64,000 nt of DNA from JABDIY01 sp963751955 (GTDB lineage Bacteria; Actinomycetota; Acidimicrobiia; Acidimicrobiales; SZUA-35), in assembly GCA_963751955.1 (NCBI GenBank), contig CAVVWM010000002.1, positions 620,001-684,000 on the forward strand. Direction: 5' to 3'. Each line of letters begins with the position of its first letter. Positions within the stretch are counted from its first letter, which is position 1. Under the pieces are notes generated by a model. The model did no database searches. It was not told the origin of the DNA and saw only the letters and a program-made list of their open reading frames with translations. Position numbers and translations under genes: made by a program. Below, piece after piece: positions 36,356-45,613 of the stretch.

Positions 36356-36934
36356 CTAGGAACACCTGCGAATGAAGTTGCTGACCATGGTCTTTCCGCC
36401 CACGGTCAGAACTGATTCGGGATGAAACTGGACACCTTCCACGTCGTGGGTGCGGTGCCGCATTCCCATGATCACGCCGTCGGCGGTGATGGCGGTGACC
36501 TCTAGCTCCTCGGGCAGATCATCGGCCCTCACGATCAAGCTGTGATACCGGGTGGCCTGTAGGGGCGACGGTAAAGATTCGAACACACCCAGGCCGCGAT
36601 GCGCTATCTCAGAGGTCTTGCCGTGCATCAACTCGGGAGCTCCTACGACCGCACCGCCGTACACCTCACCGATGGACTGATGGCCTAGACAAACCCCCAA
36701 TACCGGCACTATCCCGGCGAACGCGTCGATTGCGTCCTTGCTGACTCCGGCATCCGCGGGGCGGCCCGGTCCTGGCGAAACCAAAACGCCATCGGGTTCC
36801 ATGGCGATCAACTCGGCCACTGTGTGATCGTCGTTGCGAACCACAATCGGTTGGGCGCCGAGTTCGCCCAGATACTGCACGAGGATGTAGACGAAGGAGT
36901 CGTAATTGTCGATCACCAGGATCCGCGGCGTCAT
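36356..36934 (-). CDS. Anthranilate/aminodeoxychorismate synthase glutamine amidotransferase subunit
   Basis: A class I glutamine amidotransferase supplying ammonia to TrpE or PabB. About 192 residues from ATG 36934 (TPRILVIDNYDSFVY). The catalytic triad is Cys in LGVCLGHQSIGE and His/Glu in GVQFHPESVLT; SPGPGRP is the oxyanion region. TrpG and PabA cannot be told apart by sequence, and one protein often serves both. As in mycobacteria, it sits between crgA and pknB-type cell-division genes. Confidence 0.93.
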   Translation of the reverse strand: MTPRILVIDNYDSFVYILVQYLGELGAQPIVVRNDDHTVAELIAMEPDGVLVSPGPGRPADAGVSKDAIDAFAGIVPVLGVCLGHQSIGEVYGGAVVGAPELMHGKTSEIAHRGLGVFESLPSPLQATRYHSLIVRADDLPEELEVTAITADGVIMGMRHRTHDVEGVQFHPESVLTVGGKTMVSNFIRRCS

Positions 36935-36999
36935 GAACAGGAAACCTAGCGGCGCCAGTTCACGGTCCCGAGTGAGGTTGGGTAGTACAGTGTGCTGCC

Positions 37000-37284
37000 G
37001 TGGCACGACAGGACCCGTCAAAGAGCCGAATCACTCCCAAGGGCACCCGACCTTCGGAGCCTGTGAGTGAACGATCCACCAAGCCCGAGGTGCGACCGGT
37101 GCTGGGACCCTCGCCAAAGTGGGTGCCGGCGCTGATGGTGGTGGGTTTTGTCGGTGGCGTGCTGATGATCCTGGGCAACTACTTGTTCACCATCGATGCG
37201 CTCGGGACACCGAGCAACTGGTACCTGCTCGGAGGCTTGGCCATGATCCTGGCTGGGATTCTCGCTGCGACTCAGTACCGCTGA
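37000..37284 (+). CDS. crgA: Cell division protein CrgA
   Basis: 94 residues. A basic hydrophilic N-terminus precedes two transmembrane helices (VPALMVVGFVGGVLMILGNYL and YLLGGLAMILAGILAATQ) joined by a short loop with the GTPSNWYLLGG signature, the CrgA plan. CrgA regulates divisome assembly in Actinobacteria. Start GTG 37000. Divergent from the trpG/pabA gene with 65 bp between starts. Confidence 0.95.
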   Translation: MARQDPSKSRITPKGTRPSEPVSERSTKPEVRPVLGPSPKWVPALMVVGFVGGVLMILGNYLFTIDALGTPSNWYLLGGLAMILAGILAATQYR

Positions 37285-37411
37285 CCCACATGAGTGAAGA
37301 AACCGGCCGTTGTAGTTTGTAGTTCGCCAAAGCGACCCGTAGGCTTTGGGGGCGCTTTCAAGTGTCAGCGCGCAACCGGCGGTAGCTTGTCCAAGCACAC
37401 GTTAGCTTCTC

Positions 37412-37482
37412 TGTGGAAAACACTTCCAACCAGGGCTTTCGTTTGTGGAGATCCAGAGCACATTTTCCACACCTGTGGATAA
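37412..37482. other. Cluster of DnaA-box-like sites
   Basis: Within 71 bp are TGTGGAAAA (37412-37420), TGTGGAGAT (37444-37452), TTTTCCACA (37463-37471) and a perfect TGTGGATAA (37474-37482); the last two face each other two bases apart. They occupy the 301-bp gap between convergent genes, next to 19-bp iterons. Actinobacterial oriC normally lies near crgA/trpG/pknB, so this may be an origin or DnaA-titration region, but no strongly AT-rich unwinding element is seen. The preceding part of the gap has a hairpin AAAGCG/CGCTTT near 37335-37365. Confidence 0.5.
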
Positions 37483-37513
37483 CTCTGTGCGTTGTAACGT
37501 CTCCGCCGCAATT

Positions 37514-37570
37514 TCGTAACTGGTCCGCAATGTCGTAACCGGTCCGCAATGTCGTAACCGGTCCGCAATG
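37514..37570. repeat. 19-bp iterons, three tandem copies
   Basis: tcgtaaccggtccgcaatg is repeated at 37514-37532 (one base differs), 37533-37551 and 37552-37570, preceded by a decayed partial copy ending CCGCAATT. The array ends 15 bp before the stop of the minus-strand gene. The period and position beside DnaA-like boxes recall replication iterons. Confidence 0.9.
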
Positions 37571-37585
37571 AACAGAGGCAGCCAG

Positions 37586-38029
37586 CTACAGAATGTCTTC
37601 GAGGTTGGTGGTCAGGATCATCGGCTCTGTGCAGTGCTTGGGTGGTTCGGGCACCTGGTCGTTGGCGAGCGTGAGGCGGAGCTCGGTCCCACAGACATCA
37701 CATCGATAGTTGAGTTTCACTCTACGAAGCTCACCGGGAGGCAAGGCTTGGGGAATCGGTCGGGCGAACGCTCCTATGGTCTTGACGCCGGTCATGAACA
37801 ACGCATAAGCAACTGCAACCGCAATCGCTGTGCGGACCGCCCCAAAACCTGCCAACAACAACAGCACGACCGAGCCGAGCGCAACCACGCGAACGATCGT
37901 GCGCCGTCTCCGCTGTATCTCAGCATCATGGGAACTGGTTCCACCATCGATCACGCTGTCATCGTTGTCGATGCTCTCGGGGAAGTCGGTCGTCGGCTCA
38001 AATGACGCCGACCCGTGACCGTTGTCCAC
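37586..38029 (-). CDS. Small membrane protein with C-terminal zinc ribbon
   Basis: 147 residues, not a recognised named family. An acidic N-terminus is followed by RRRR and one or two membrane segments (VVALGSVVLLLLAGFGAV and AIAVAVAYALFMTGV). A C-terminal module with CDVCGTEL and, about 20 residues on, HCTEPM looks like a small zinc ribbon. It starts 9 bp after the pknB stop on the same strand, so it is probably the last gene of the cell-wall kinase operon. Its function is unknown. Confidence 0.8.
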   Translation of the reverse strand: MDNGHGSASFEPTTDFPESIDNDDSVIDGGTSSHDAEIQRRRRTIVRVVALGSVVLLLLAGFGAVRTAIAVAVAYALFMTGVKTIGAFARPIPQALPPGELRRVKLNYRCDVCGTELRLTLANDQVPEPPKHCTEPMILTTNLEDIL

Positions 38030-38038
38030 GGTTACAGC

Positions 38039-40003
38039 CTACCCGTCGTCCGCGGCGGGCTGGGTGTCGGGCGGCGGCGGTGCGAGCTCCACACCCACCC
38101 GAATTCGCACTGTTGATCCGGTGACCAGTGCGGTATTGCCCACCGGATCCTGCGACAACACCACGCCGGCATCGGAGGACCCATTGGGAACGTCGACGAG
38201 TTCGACAAAGGGAGCAAAGCCTGCTTGCTCGAGCGCCGCTTGGGCCGATGCTTGATCCAGCCCGACTACTGGCGGAACGATGTTTTCCGGTGGTCCGGTT
38301 GAAACAACCAGCAGGACCACCCGACTAATGGAAACCTGCGCTTCAGCGTCGGGGTCGGTACGGATGACCATGCCCTCCTCCACTTCTTCGGAGGATTCAT
38401 AGACCAGGGTCGGGTTCGGCAGACCTGCACGGCCAAGTTCGTTCGAGGCCTCCAGCACCGACAGGCCCTTCACGTCCGGGACATCGACCTGATCAGGGCC
38501 TGAGGACACGATTAGGTTCACTTGGGAACCACGTTCCAACTCCTGGCCCGGTTCCGGCTCGAGCCGCATCACAACGTTCTCGGGGATCTCGAGATCCGGC
38601 TCGTAGGAAAAGTCGACCACGAAACCGTCTTCCTCTAAGCGGCGCGTTGCCTCTTCGAGATTGAATCCAGAAACATCATCGAGCAGCACCCTGAGCGTTG
38701 AACGAGCGACCTGGATTACTACCACGCTGCCCTCTTCGAGGGACTCACCCGCCGCTGGGGACTGGTCGACCACACTGCCTGGCGGTACACCCTCGGGAGC
38801 ATCCACCGGCACAGCCTCGAACTCGAATCCGAGATCTGTCAATGTCTTCTCCGCCTCCCTCTGAGAGCGGTTGGTGACCGAGGGGACCTCCACCATGCGG
38901 GGACCGGCCACATCCGGATCGCCGAAGTTCACATAGATGTAGCCGGCGATTCCGGCAACACCGAGAATCATGATCAGAAGCGCCAAGAGAAAGAGGCCGT
39001 TCCGGCGAGGAGGCTCTACGTATTCGGGCACACTCATGGCGTTCGCCATGACCGCAGGTGCAACGGCCGCCTGCTGTTCAGAACCAACCGCGGCTACCGA
39101 GGTAGTGTCAACGGGAGTCTCGTTCACCGGAGGTTTCGCTATCGGGAAAAAACGGGGGGCGGCGACTTCGTCATCGCCGATGCGACGAAGCTCGGCTCGA
39201 AGATCTTCGGCGGAAGCAAATCGCTCCTGCGGCTGTTTGGCCAGCAAACGGTCAACGATCGAGCCCAGAGCGGTCGGCACCCTGGGGTTGATCGCCGCTG
39301 GAGTCGGGGCCTCGTCTTGAACGTGCTTGTAGGCGATCGTAACTGGGGTCTCGCCGTTGAACGGTGGTTGTCCGGTGAGCATCTCGAACAACACAACGCC
39401 GAGGCTGTAGAGATCACTACGAGGATCGACCTGCTTGCCCTGGGCCTGCTCGGGTGAGAAGTACGTAGCGGTGCCCATCACCGAGCCGGTCTGTGTGAGG
39501 TCGTCGCCTCCGCCGAAGGCTCGGGCGATACCGAAGTCGGTGACCTTCACTTGACCACCGGGCGTGATCAAAATGTTGCCAGGCTTCACATCACGGTGAA
39601 TCGTGCCGTTTCGGTGGGCAAACCCCAATGCAGCCGCGATATCGATCGCGATCTCCACCGCGCGATCGGGGTGCAACACGCCTTCAGCTCTCAGCAGCTC
39701 GGCCAGGCTACGGCCCTCGACGTACTCCATCACGATGAAGTAGGTGCGGTCGTACTCGCCCCAGTCATACACCGCAACGATGCTGGGATGGTTGAGGTTG
39801 GCTGCGGCTTGCGCTTCGCGTCGGAACCGCTCGACAAACAGAGGTTCCGAGGCGAATTGGGGAAACAGGACCTTGACCGCGACAGGGCGATCGAGCAGCT
39901 GATCGTGAGCCAGGAACACATCGGCCATACCGCCACGAGCCAACCGGCGGTGCAGTTCGTAGCGGCCGTTGAGCACCGGGCGTTGTGCGGTCGAATCAGT
40001 CAC
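38039..40003 (-). CDS. pknB: Serine/threonine protein kinase with PASTA domains (PknB type)
   Basis: 654 residues. The kinase domain (about 14-275) has GGMADVFLAHD, VAVKVL, HRDVKPGNIL, DFGIARAF and GTATYFSPEQA. A transmembrane helix (LFLLALLIMILGVAGIAGYIY) is followed by four extracellular PASTA repeats (about 365-640), which bind muropeptides or lipid II in homologues. It controls growth and division by phosphorylating substrates that FHA proteins read. Only one kinase gene is present here, where mycobacteria have pknA and pknB. Confidence 0.97.
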   Translation of the reverse strand: MTDSTAQRPVLNGRYELHRRLARGGMADVFLAHDQLLDRPVAVKVLFPQFASEPLFVERFRREAQAAANLNHPSIVAVYDWGEYDRTYFIVMEYVEGRSLAELLRAEGVLHPDRAVEIAIDIAAALGFAHRNGTIHRDVKPGNILITPGGQVKVTDFGIARAFGGGDDLTQTGSVMGTATYFSPEQAQGKQVDPRSDLYSLGVVLFEMLTGQPPFNGETPVTIAYKHVQDEAPTPAAINPRVPTALGSIVDRLLAKQPQERFASAEDLRAELRRIGDDEVAAPRFFPIAKPPVNETPVDTTSVAAVGSEQQAAVAPAVMANAMSVPEYVEPPRRNGLFLLALLIMILGVAGIAGYIYVNFGDPDVAGPRMVEVPSVTNRSQREAEKTLTDLGFEFEAVPVDAPEGVPPGSVVDQSPAAGESLEEGSVVVIQVARSTLRVLLDDVSGFNLEEATRRLEEDGFVVDFSYEPDLEIPENVVMRLEPEPGQELERGSQVNLIVSSGPDQVDVPDVKGLSVLEASNELGRAGLPNPTLVYESSEEVEEGMVIRTDPDAEAQVSISRVVLLVVSTGPPENIVPPVVGLDQASAQAALEQAGFAPFVELVDVPNGSSDAGVVLSQDPVGNTALVTGSTVRIRVGVELAPPPPDTQPAADDG

Positions 40004-40067
40004 AGCGAGCCAAGGGTAGTGAACTATCGCCCCAGTTCACGGTCATCACTGTCACAGCTAGGAATCT

Positions 40068-41582
40068 TCATGAGAGCCCGAACAGCTCGCGGAGAAGCGC
40101 ATTCGCGATGGGAACGGCGGTTCGCGACCCACCTTGGTTTGGCTGCTTCGGGTCGGCGGCCACGTGCACTGCAAATGCCACGTCAGGGACGAAACCTGGC
40201 TGGCCTGCGAAACCGATTACCCACGCGTGAGCTCCGTCGCTGTCCTGGCTCACCTGAGCCGTGCCGGTTTTCGCGCCCACCACAACGTTCTCGAGTTGAA
40301 GACCTCGCGCTGTGCCATCCGATACTGCTGCTCGCATTGCCTGCTGGAGTGCGATGGCCACCTGCGGTGTTGTAGCCCGTCCGACAACGTTTGTGTCCAC
40401 GGATTCGGCCTCAGATCCATCCGGCCGCCGAATCCCTTGGACCACGTTCGGGGCAACAAGGTCACCACCATTCGCAACGGCGGCTGCCACCAATGCCATC
40501 TGCAGGGCCGAGGCCGACACGCTGTTCTGACCGAGAGCCGATTGAGCAAGCACTGGGCTGTCGCCGTAGACACCCACCCGGTTCTCCCCCTCCGGTTCTC
40601 GAAGCCGCTCGCCGAAATCGTTGGGGAAGTCACCCTGTACTGCGCCATCGATGTCCAGATTCGGCGCCCTATTGAACCCAAAGGCTTCGGCGGTGGAGAT
40701 CATCTTGTCTGGACCGATGAATTCGGCCCCAAGCCAAGCGAAGCCGCTGTTGCACGACGATGCGATCATCTCTTCGATTGATCCACCGCACGCTCTTCCG
40801 CCGCTGTTTCGGATCGGTCGAGTGGCGAGTGGGGCGAAGTACTCGGTGGTCGGTTCTAGGTCGATGTCTATTTCAGCTTCCTCGCTCACGTCGAGAGCCG
40901 CAGCCGCTGTGATCACTTTGAAGGTTGAACCAGGGAAGTACTTGTCCGCATACGCCGCCGGCCGTCGTGGGTTGCCTGGAGCGCCGAGGAGTTCAAGCGA
41001 CGCAGCGGTCGCAGCAGTTCCATCGTGGTTGGCGAGCAGGTTCGGATCGAAGGCCGGCGAGCTGTAGAGGGCAAGGATCTCACCCGTCGTTGGCTCGATC
41101 ATCGCTACCGAACCGCGACGGTCACCCAACAATTCCTTGGCCAGAACCTGCAATGAGTGTTGGATGCTGAGAACCACGGTTCCTGGTTCGCCGGCTCCCC
41201 CGAGCATGGAGTTGAAACCGTTCATGCGCAATGCCGCCGCTCTGCCTGACAGCCAGTCGTTGTACGTTTTCTCAACTCCGGAGGCTCCGAGGTTGAAGGA
41301 GTAGTAGCCAACGGTGTGAGCGTAGAGATCGGCCTGCGGATAGCTGCGCTGGTAGTCAAAGACCGACCCGAAGACCTCCGCTGATTCGGCCAGCAGGACA
41401 CCGTCGGCGCTGACGATCGGCCCTCTCGGCTGGTTGAAGTCGCGCAAGATGGATCGGCCGTTGTCAGGGTTGTTCCGAAGGTCGTTCGCGTCGAGAACCT
41501 GAACTCGGCTTACCTGCACCATCAGGACAGCAAAACACGCCACCAGAACCATCAGAACCCTGCGCAGCGAGCGGTCGATCAC
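40068..41582 (-). CDS. pbpA: Peptidoglycan D,D-transpeptidase (PbpA, class B PBP)
   Basis: 504 residues. An N-terminal membrane anchor (RRVLMVLVACFAVLMVQVSRV) precedes the PBP dimerisation domain and the transpeptidase domain with SxxK (PGSTFKVI), SxN (SSCNSGF) and KTG (AKTGTAQVS). All three active-site motifs are intact. Its start overlaps the rodA-type gene by 4 bp, matching their role as a transpeptidase/glycosyltransferase pair in cell-wall synthesis. Confidence 0.96.
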   Translation of the reverse strand: MIDRSLRRVLMVLVACFAVLMVQVSRVQVLDANDLRNNPDNGRSILRDFNQPRGPIVSADGVLLAESAEVFGSVFDYQRSYPQADLYAHTVGYYSFNLGASGVEKTYNDWLSGRAAALRMNGFNSMLGGAGEPGTVVLSIQHSLQVLAKELLGDRRGSVAMIEPTTGEILALYSSPAFDPNLLANHDGTAATAASLELLGAPGNPRRPAAYADKYFPGSTFKVITAAAALDVSEEAEIDIDLEPTTEYFAPLATRPIRNSGGRACGGSIEEMIASSCNSGFAWLGAEFIGPDKMISTAEAFGFNRAPNLDIDGAVQGDFPNDFGERLREPEGENRVGVYGDSPVLAQSALGQNSVSASALQMALVAAAVANGGDLVAPNVVQGIRRPDGSEAESVDTNVVGRATTPQVAIALQQAMRAAVSDGTARGLQLENVVVGAKTGTAQVSQDSDGAHAWVIGFAGQPGFVPDVAFAVHVAADPKQPNQGGSRTAVPIANALLRELFGLS

Positions 41583-42925
41583 AGAACACCATGGATTGTG
41601 TGGTCAGTTCCACCCACGGCACGGTCGGCCTGAGCTGAATCGGAGATACGGATGAGAATCGCAAGGATCACATAGTTCGCTACCAGCGATGAGCCTCCGT
41701 AGCTCACGAATGGAAGCGTGACACCGGTCAGCGGCAACAGCCGCACCACACCGCCCACGATCACAAACACTTGAAATCCGAGCAGTGCGGTGAGGCCGCC
41801 GGCAACCAGCTTCTCGAAGGGATCTACCGCCTGGATCGCAACCCGAAAGCCAGCGCCGATGAAAAGCAAGAAGGCAGTCAGCACGCCAGCCGCGCCGACC
41901 AGTCCGAACTCCTCACCGATGGCAGCGAAAATCATGTCACTGCTGGCGACTGGAATCACAGTAGGGGTTCCTTCACCGATGCCGGTCCCAAACAGTCCCC
42001 CGTCGGCCATCGCAAAGGCTGCTTCGGCAACCTGGAATCCGGTGTCGTTCGGATCGTCGAAGGTGAACAGCCAGGCGCTCACCCGCCGACGCACGTGCGG
42101 AAAGGACTGGTACGCGATTGCCGAACCGACGGCAAAGAACACCAGGCCAGTCAGCACGTATGCGATACGAGACGTGGCGAGGTAGATCATCACAACGAAG
42201 AGAGTGAAGAACAGCAGTGATGACCCCAGGTCACGCTCGGCAACCATCACGACGATGGCGATTGCCAGAGCGGCGAGGAGGGGTGCGAAGTGGCGGACAT
42301 CGGGCAGATGAACCCCGGCTAGCCTTCGCGTACTCACGGTGAGTAGTTCCCTCTTATCGATCAAATAGCCGGCCAGAAACAGGGTGAGGATGACCTTGGC
42401 GAACTCGCCCGGCTGGATTGTGAACGCACCCACCGAGATCCAGATTCGGGCCCCCCGGATCGACACGCCAAGGTAGGGAATCAGGGGCAGCAACAGCAGC
42501 ACCAGTCCTGTCAAAGCCAATAAGTACCGGTACTCGGCGAGCCGACGAATGCTCGGGATGAGAACCAGGGTCGCCGTGAACGCTACGAGGCCGACCAAGG
42601 TCCACACCGACTGTCTGGCTGCCAGGGACTCGTCGAGGCGGGCAATCATCACGTACCCGAGACCGTTGAGAAGGCCGACAATAGGGAGAAGCGTGGGCTC
42701 GGCGTTTGGGGCGGAACGGCGGATTATGAGATGGGCGGACCCCAAAAACAGGAGGACCAACCCCAGAAAGGGCAACACCGCTGGGGGTGTGTCGCTGCGG
42801 TTCGCAAACGCAGCGAGTGCAAAAGCTCCAGCCGTCAGCGCGGCAGCCCCGACCAGGAATCCGAGTTCGGTAGTACGGGGCCGAGGGGCAACATCGACTG
42901 GTCCCGCGACAGGAGACAGCGCCAT
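41579..42925 (-). CDS. rodA: FtsW/RodA/SpoVE family peptidoglycan glycosyltransferase
   Basis: 448 residues with about 12 hydrophobic segments. Signatures are QPGEFAKVILTLFLAGYL, the catalytic-region Asp in AERDLGSSLLFF, and LLPLTGVTLPFVSYGGSS near the C-terminus. It polymerises lipid II with the overlapping PbpA. Position in a pknB-pbpA-rodA-pstP string favours RodA over FtsW. Confidence 0.95.
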   Translation of the reverse strand: MALSPVAGPVDVAPRPRTTELGFLVGAAALTAGAFALAAFANRSDTPPAVLPFLGLVLLFLGSAHLIIRRSAPNAEPTLLPIVGLLNGLGYVMIARLDESLAARQSVWTLVGLVAFTATLVLIPSIRRLAEYRYLLALTGLVLLLLPLIPYLGVSIRGARIWISVGAFTIQPGEFAKVILTLFLAGYLIDKRELLTVSTRRLAGVHLPDVRHFAPLLAALAIAIVVMVAERDLGSSLLFFTLFVVMIYLATSRIAYVLTGLVFFAVGSAIAYQSFPHVRRRVSAWLFTFDDPNDTGFQVAEAAFAMADGGLFGTGIGEGTPTVIPVASSDMIFAAIGEEFGLVGAAGVLTAFLLFIGAGFRVAIQAVDPFEKLVAGGLTALLGFQVFVIVGGVVRLLPLTGVTLPFVSYGGSSLVANYVILAILIRISDSAQADRAVGGTDHTIHGVL

Positions 42926-42932
42926 CGGCTAC

Positions 42933-44309
42933 CTACTCCGAGGTGCGGAGTGAGGAGAGCTCCAGTTGGTCCACAAACTCTTCTGCTTCGGCGAGCGAGG
43001 AGAACACCGGCGTCGCTGTAACGCGACTACGCGATCCGGGATTCAGATCGTTGATGTCTATGCCCGTTGGCTGAACCTCCTGCGGCTCGATGAACAACAC
43101 GCCGCCGGGACGTCCCTGGTAAATCACCACCTCGTTTCCGACCGTCTCCACGAACCATGCGTTGCGCCCGTACGCCACCAGTCCCCCGATACCGAGGCCC
43201 AACAGCGCAACCACGCAGATGACAAAGACGAATGCTCTCATTCGATTTCGTCGGCGGGGAGGCACAACCGGAAGTTCTTCGGTCCGACGATCATCAGTGG
43301 CCGCTTCGCCATCGAGATCGGAGCCCGGGATTGGCCCAGCCTCGTCAGAAAACCTGCCACCGGCGACAGTGTCACCCAAGGTATCGACACTGGAGATCAG
43401 CGTTGCATCTCGCAATTCGGGTTGGTCGACCAGCAGTGAATCGACCGCTTCAGAAAACCCTGCGTCAGGCTCGAGCGGCGAAATGGAATCTGATACACCG
43501 GCCGCCTCGCTATCGAGGTCTCCCGTGTCCCTCGGTGCGGATTCCGCGGACCGAGCGTCGTTGAGAATCTCGGCGGCGCTGGCAGGAGCAACCGCAACCG
43601 GTTCGTCGTCGCGAACCCGCACGATCACCACAGTGATGTTGTCGTTTCCGCCGTTCTGGTTCGCCCGTTCGACCAACCGAGCTGCTGCCTCATCAAGATC
43701 GTCGGCATTGGCAAGAATTGTGGCGAGGGCGTGATGATCGACCTCGTTGAACAAGCCGTCGCTGGCCAGGAGAAACATATCGTCGGCGCCGACGGCGAGT
43801 TCGAATGTGTCAACGTCGGGGTCCTCACTCAGCCCCAGGACTCTCGTCACAACATTGCGGTGCGGATGGTCGCGAGCTTCTTCCTCGCTGATCTTTCCGG
43901 CGCGAATCAGGTCTTCGACCAACGAGTGGTCCTTGGTGATCTGGTCGAGCTCGCCACGACTCATGAAGTAGGCGCGGCTGTCGCCGACGTTTGCAATGAC
44001 GACGGACCGACGCTCGGGCCGAATGAGAGCGGCGACCAGCGTCGTGCCCATGTTGGTCATCCCGGTGCGATGTGCGGCCTCCAGAACCTCGCGGTTGGCG
44101 TGGTGAATCCCGGCCACGACGTCTTTGGCATCGCTCATCACGGGGAAGCTCCTCAGGTCGTCGACCGCGGTTTCGGCTGCCAGTTCACCTCCAGCGTGCC
44201 CACCCATCCCGTCGGCGACGGCAACGAAGTTGCCATGCACCAGGAACCGATCCTGATTGGAGTCGCGGACCATCCCTTGATCGGTCGCGCAAGCGACTTC
44301 GAACCTCAT
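42933..44309 (-). CDS. pstP: PP2C-type Ser/Thr phosphatase (PstP)
   Basis: 458 residues. The N-terminal PP2C domain (about 1-235) has the metal-binding motifs DSNQDRFLV and VADGMGGHAGGE, then GDSRAYF, SDGLFNEV and GGNDNITVVIV. A long disordered acidic linker leads to one transmembrane helix (AFVFVICVVALLGLGIGGLVAYG) and an external C-terminal segment. It reverses PknB phosphorylation. It overlaps fhaB by one base. Confidence 0.95.
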   Translation of the reverse strand: MRFEVACATDQGMVRDSNQDRFLVHGNFVAVADGMGGHAGGELAAETAVDDLRSFPVMSDAKDVVAGIHHANREVLEAAHRTGMTNMGTTLVAALIRPERRSVVIANVGDSRAYFMSRGELDQITKDHSLVEDLIRAGKISEEEARDHPHRNVVTRVLGLSEDPDVDTFELAVGADDMFLLASDGLFNEVDHHALATILANADDLDEAAARLVERANQNGGNDNITVVIVRVRDDEPVAVAPASAAEILNDARSAESAPRDTGDLDSEAAGVSDSISPLEPDAGFSEAVDSLLVDQPELRDATLISSVDTLGDTVAGGRFSDEAGPIPGSDLDGEAATDDRRTEELPVVPPRRRNRMRAFVFVICVVALLGLGIGGLVAYGRNAWFVETVGNEVVIYQGRPGGVLFIEPQEVQPTGIDINDLNPGSRSRVTATPVFSSLAEAEEFVDQLELSSLRTSE

Positions 44310-44749
44310 CAGCGCACCTCCATTACGGTGCTTCCCACCTGCACACGAGCGCCGCTTGCCACCTGTATAGGAGTCGTCACCTTCTCGCGATTCACATAGG
44401 TGCCGTTGGTTGATCCGAGGTCAGAGACCACGATTCCGCCGTCGGTCTTGGCAATCCTGGCGTGCTGGGAAGAAACGAAGGTGTCATCGAGAGTTACATC
44501 ACAGGACGCCGAACGGCCGATCGTGAGCTGATTGAGCACGGGGTACACGAGACCGGCGTGCTCGACGGGTTCGAGTATCACCACCTTGGACTGGCTGTTC
44601 GACTTCCGGAGCTTGCGGGATCGGGGTTCGGGCGTCACAGCATCACCAGCGGACGCCGAGGTCCAGACGACATTGGCAATTCGCAGGAAGAAGACCCATA
44701 GGAGCGCCAAGAACCCGAGGCGAAGAACGGTGAGTACGGCGTCGGACAC
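44309..44749 (-). CDS. fhaB: FHA-domain protein FhaB (FipA-like)
   Basis: 146 residues from GTG 44749, chosen because it directly precedes the membrane helix (VLTVLRLGFLALLWVFFLRIA) as in FhaB homologues. The C-terminal FHA domain shows LTIGRSASCDV, SSQHARI and SDLGSTNGTYVN, the phosphothreonine-binding residues. It should dock PknB-phosphorylated partners at the division site. The frame continues upstream, but that part is not conserved-looking. Confidence 0.92.
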   Translation of the reverse strand: MSDAVLTVLRLGFLALLWVFFLRIANVVWTSASAGDAVTPEPRSRKLRKSNSQSKVVILEPVEHAGLVYPVLNQLTIGRSASCDVTLDDTFVSSQHARIAKTDGGIVVSDLGSTNGTYVNREKVTTPIQVASGARVQVGSTVMEVR

Positions 44750-44937
44750 TACGAGCAATCGTAGTTGTTCATCACCGCCAGCGGGTTCCGCTTCCAGTCT
44801 CGCCTCTTCCCCCCAAAAATCGTCACACCACCACCGTCCAAGTATCCCGGTCACGCCAGACCGTCCGAATGTGGTCGCACCACGCAATTTCAGCCGCCAC
44901 GGCCCGCTGGTGTTTGTGGCCTAAGGTTTTTTCTGCG

Positions 44938-45609
44938 ATGGCTTTGCGAGCGATGGAGGGTCAGATCGAAGAATTTGTGGAGGGTCTGATGGCTCGCGCT
45001 TTCGGATCAGGACTCCAGCCGGTGGAGATCGGCCGGCGGCTTCGCCGGGTCGCTGTTCGTGACCGCCGGGTGAACGTGAAGGGTGTCGTGACCGTCGCCA
45101 ATCGATTCGCCATCGAGCTTTCACCCGAAGATCACGAGCGCATGAATGCCCAGGGGACGTCGATACTGCGTGACCTCAACGACGAAGTTCGGTCGGTCGC
45201 CGCTCGGGAGCAGCTCGAGTTCGCTGGCCCGGTGTCGGTCGAATTCGTCGAGAATCCGACCCGTCGCCGTGGAACGTTCTCCATCGAACGAAGCTTCGAT
45301 GACGGCCCGGCTGTGCAACCTGCCAAACTCATTCTTTCCGATGGTCGAAATGTCGCTTTGGGGACCGCCGGTATCCGTATCGGACGTCATCCCGACAACG
45401 ACATTGTGATCGACGAAAGCAACGTCAGCCGATTTCATGCACAAGTGATCCCGCAAGACGAGCACTGGATCGTGATCGACAACCGGTCCACAAACGGCAC
45501 GCGGGTGAACGACCGGCGTGTCGGCGAGGCAGGTCAGGACGAGATCGATCTCACCGATGGCGACACCATCGTCGTCGGCCCGGCCACGTTCACATTCCAC
45601 AGCCACTGA
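44938..45609 (+). CDS. fhaA: DUF3662 and FHA domain protein FhaA
   Basis: 223 residues from ATG 44938. The N-terminal DUF3662 region (MEGQIEEFVEGLMARAFGSG, LQPVEIGRRLRRVA) is followed by a short linker and a C-terminal FHA domain (IRIGRHPDNDIVI, SRFHAQV, DNRSTNGTRVN). In mycobacteria FhaA binds phosphorylated MviN and regulates peptidoglycan precursor export. It is divergent from fhaB; the 188-bp gap between them must hold both promoters. It is shorter than mycobacterial FhaA, lacking the long disordered middle. Confidence 0.93.
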   Translation: MALRAMEGQIEEFVEGLMARAFGSGLQPVEIGRRLRRVAVRDRRVNVKGVVTVANRFAIELSPEDHERMNAQGTSILRDLNDEVRSVAAREQLEFAGPVSVEFVENPTRRRGTFSIERSFDDGPAVQPAKLILSDGRNVALGTAGIRIGRHPDNDIVIDESNVSRFHAQVIPQDEHWIVIDNRSTNGTRVNDRRVGEAGQDEIDLTDGDTIVVGPATFTFHSH

Positions 45610-45613
45610 CCAC

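Noticed and set aside
37568..38005. 145-residue plus-strand frame beginning in the iterons
   Set aside because: Antisense to the zinc-ribbon membrane protein, with no recognisable features.
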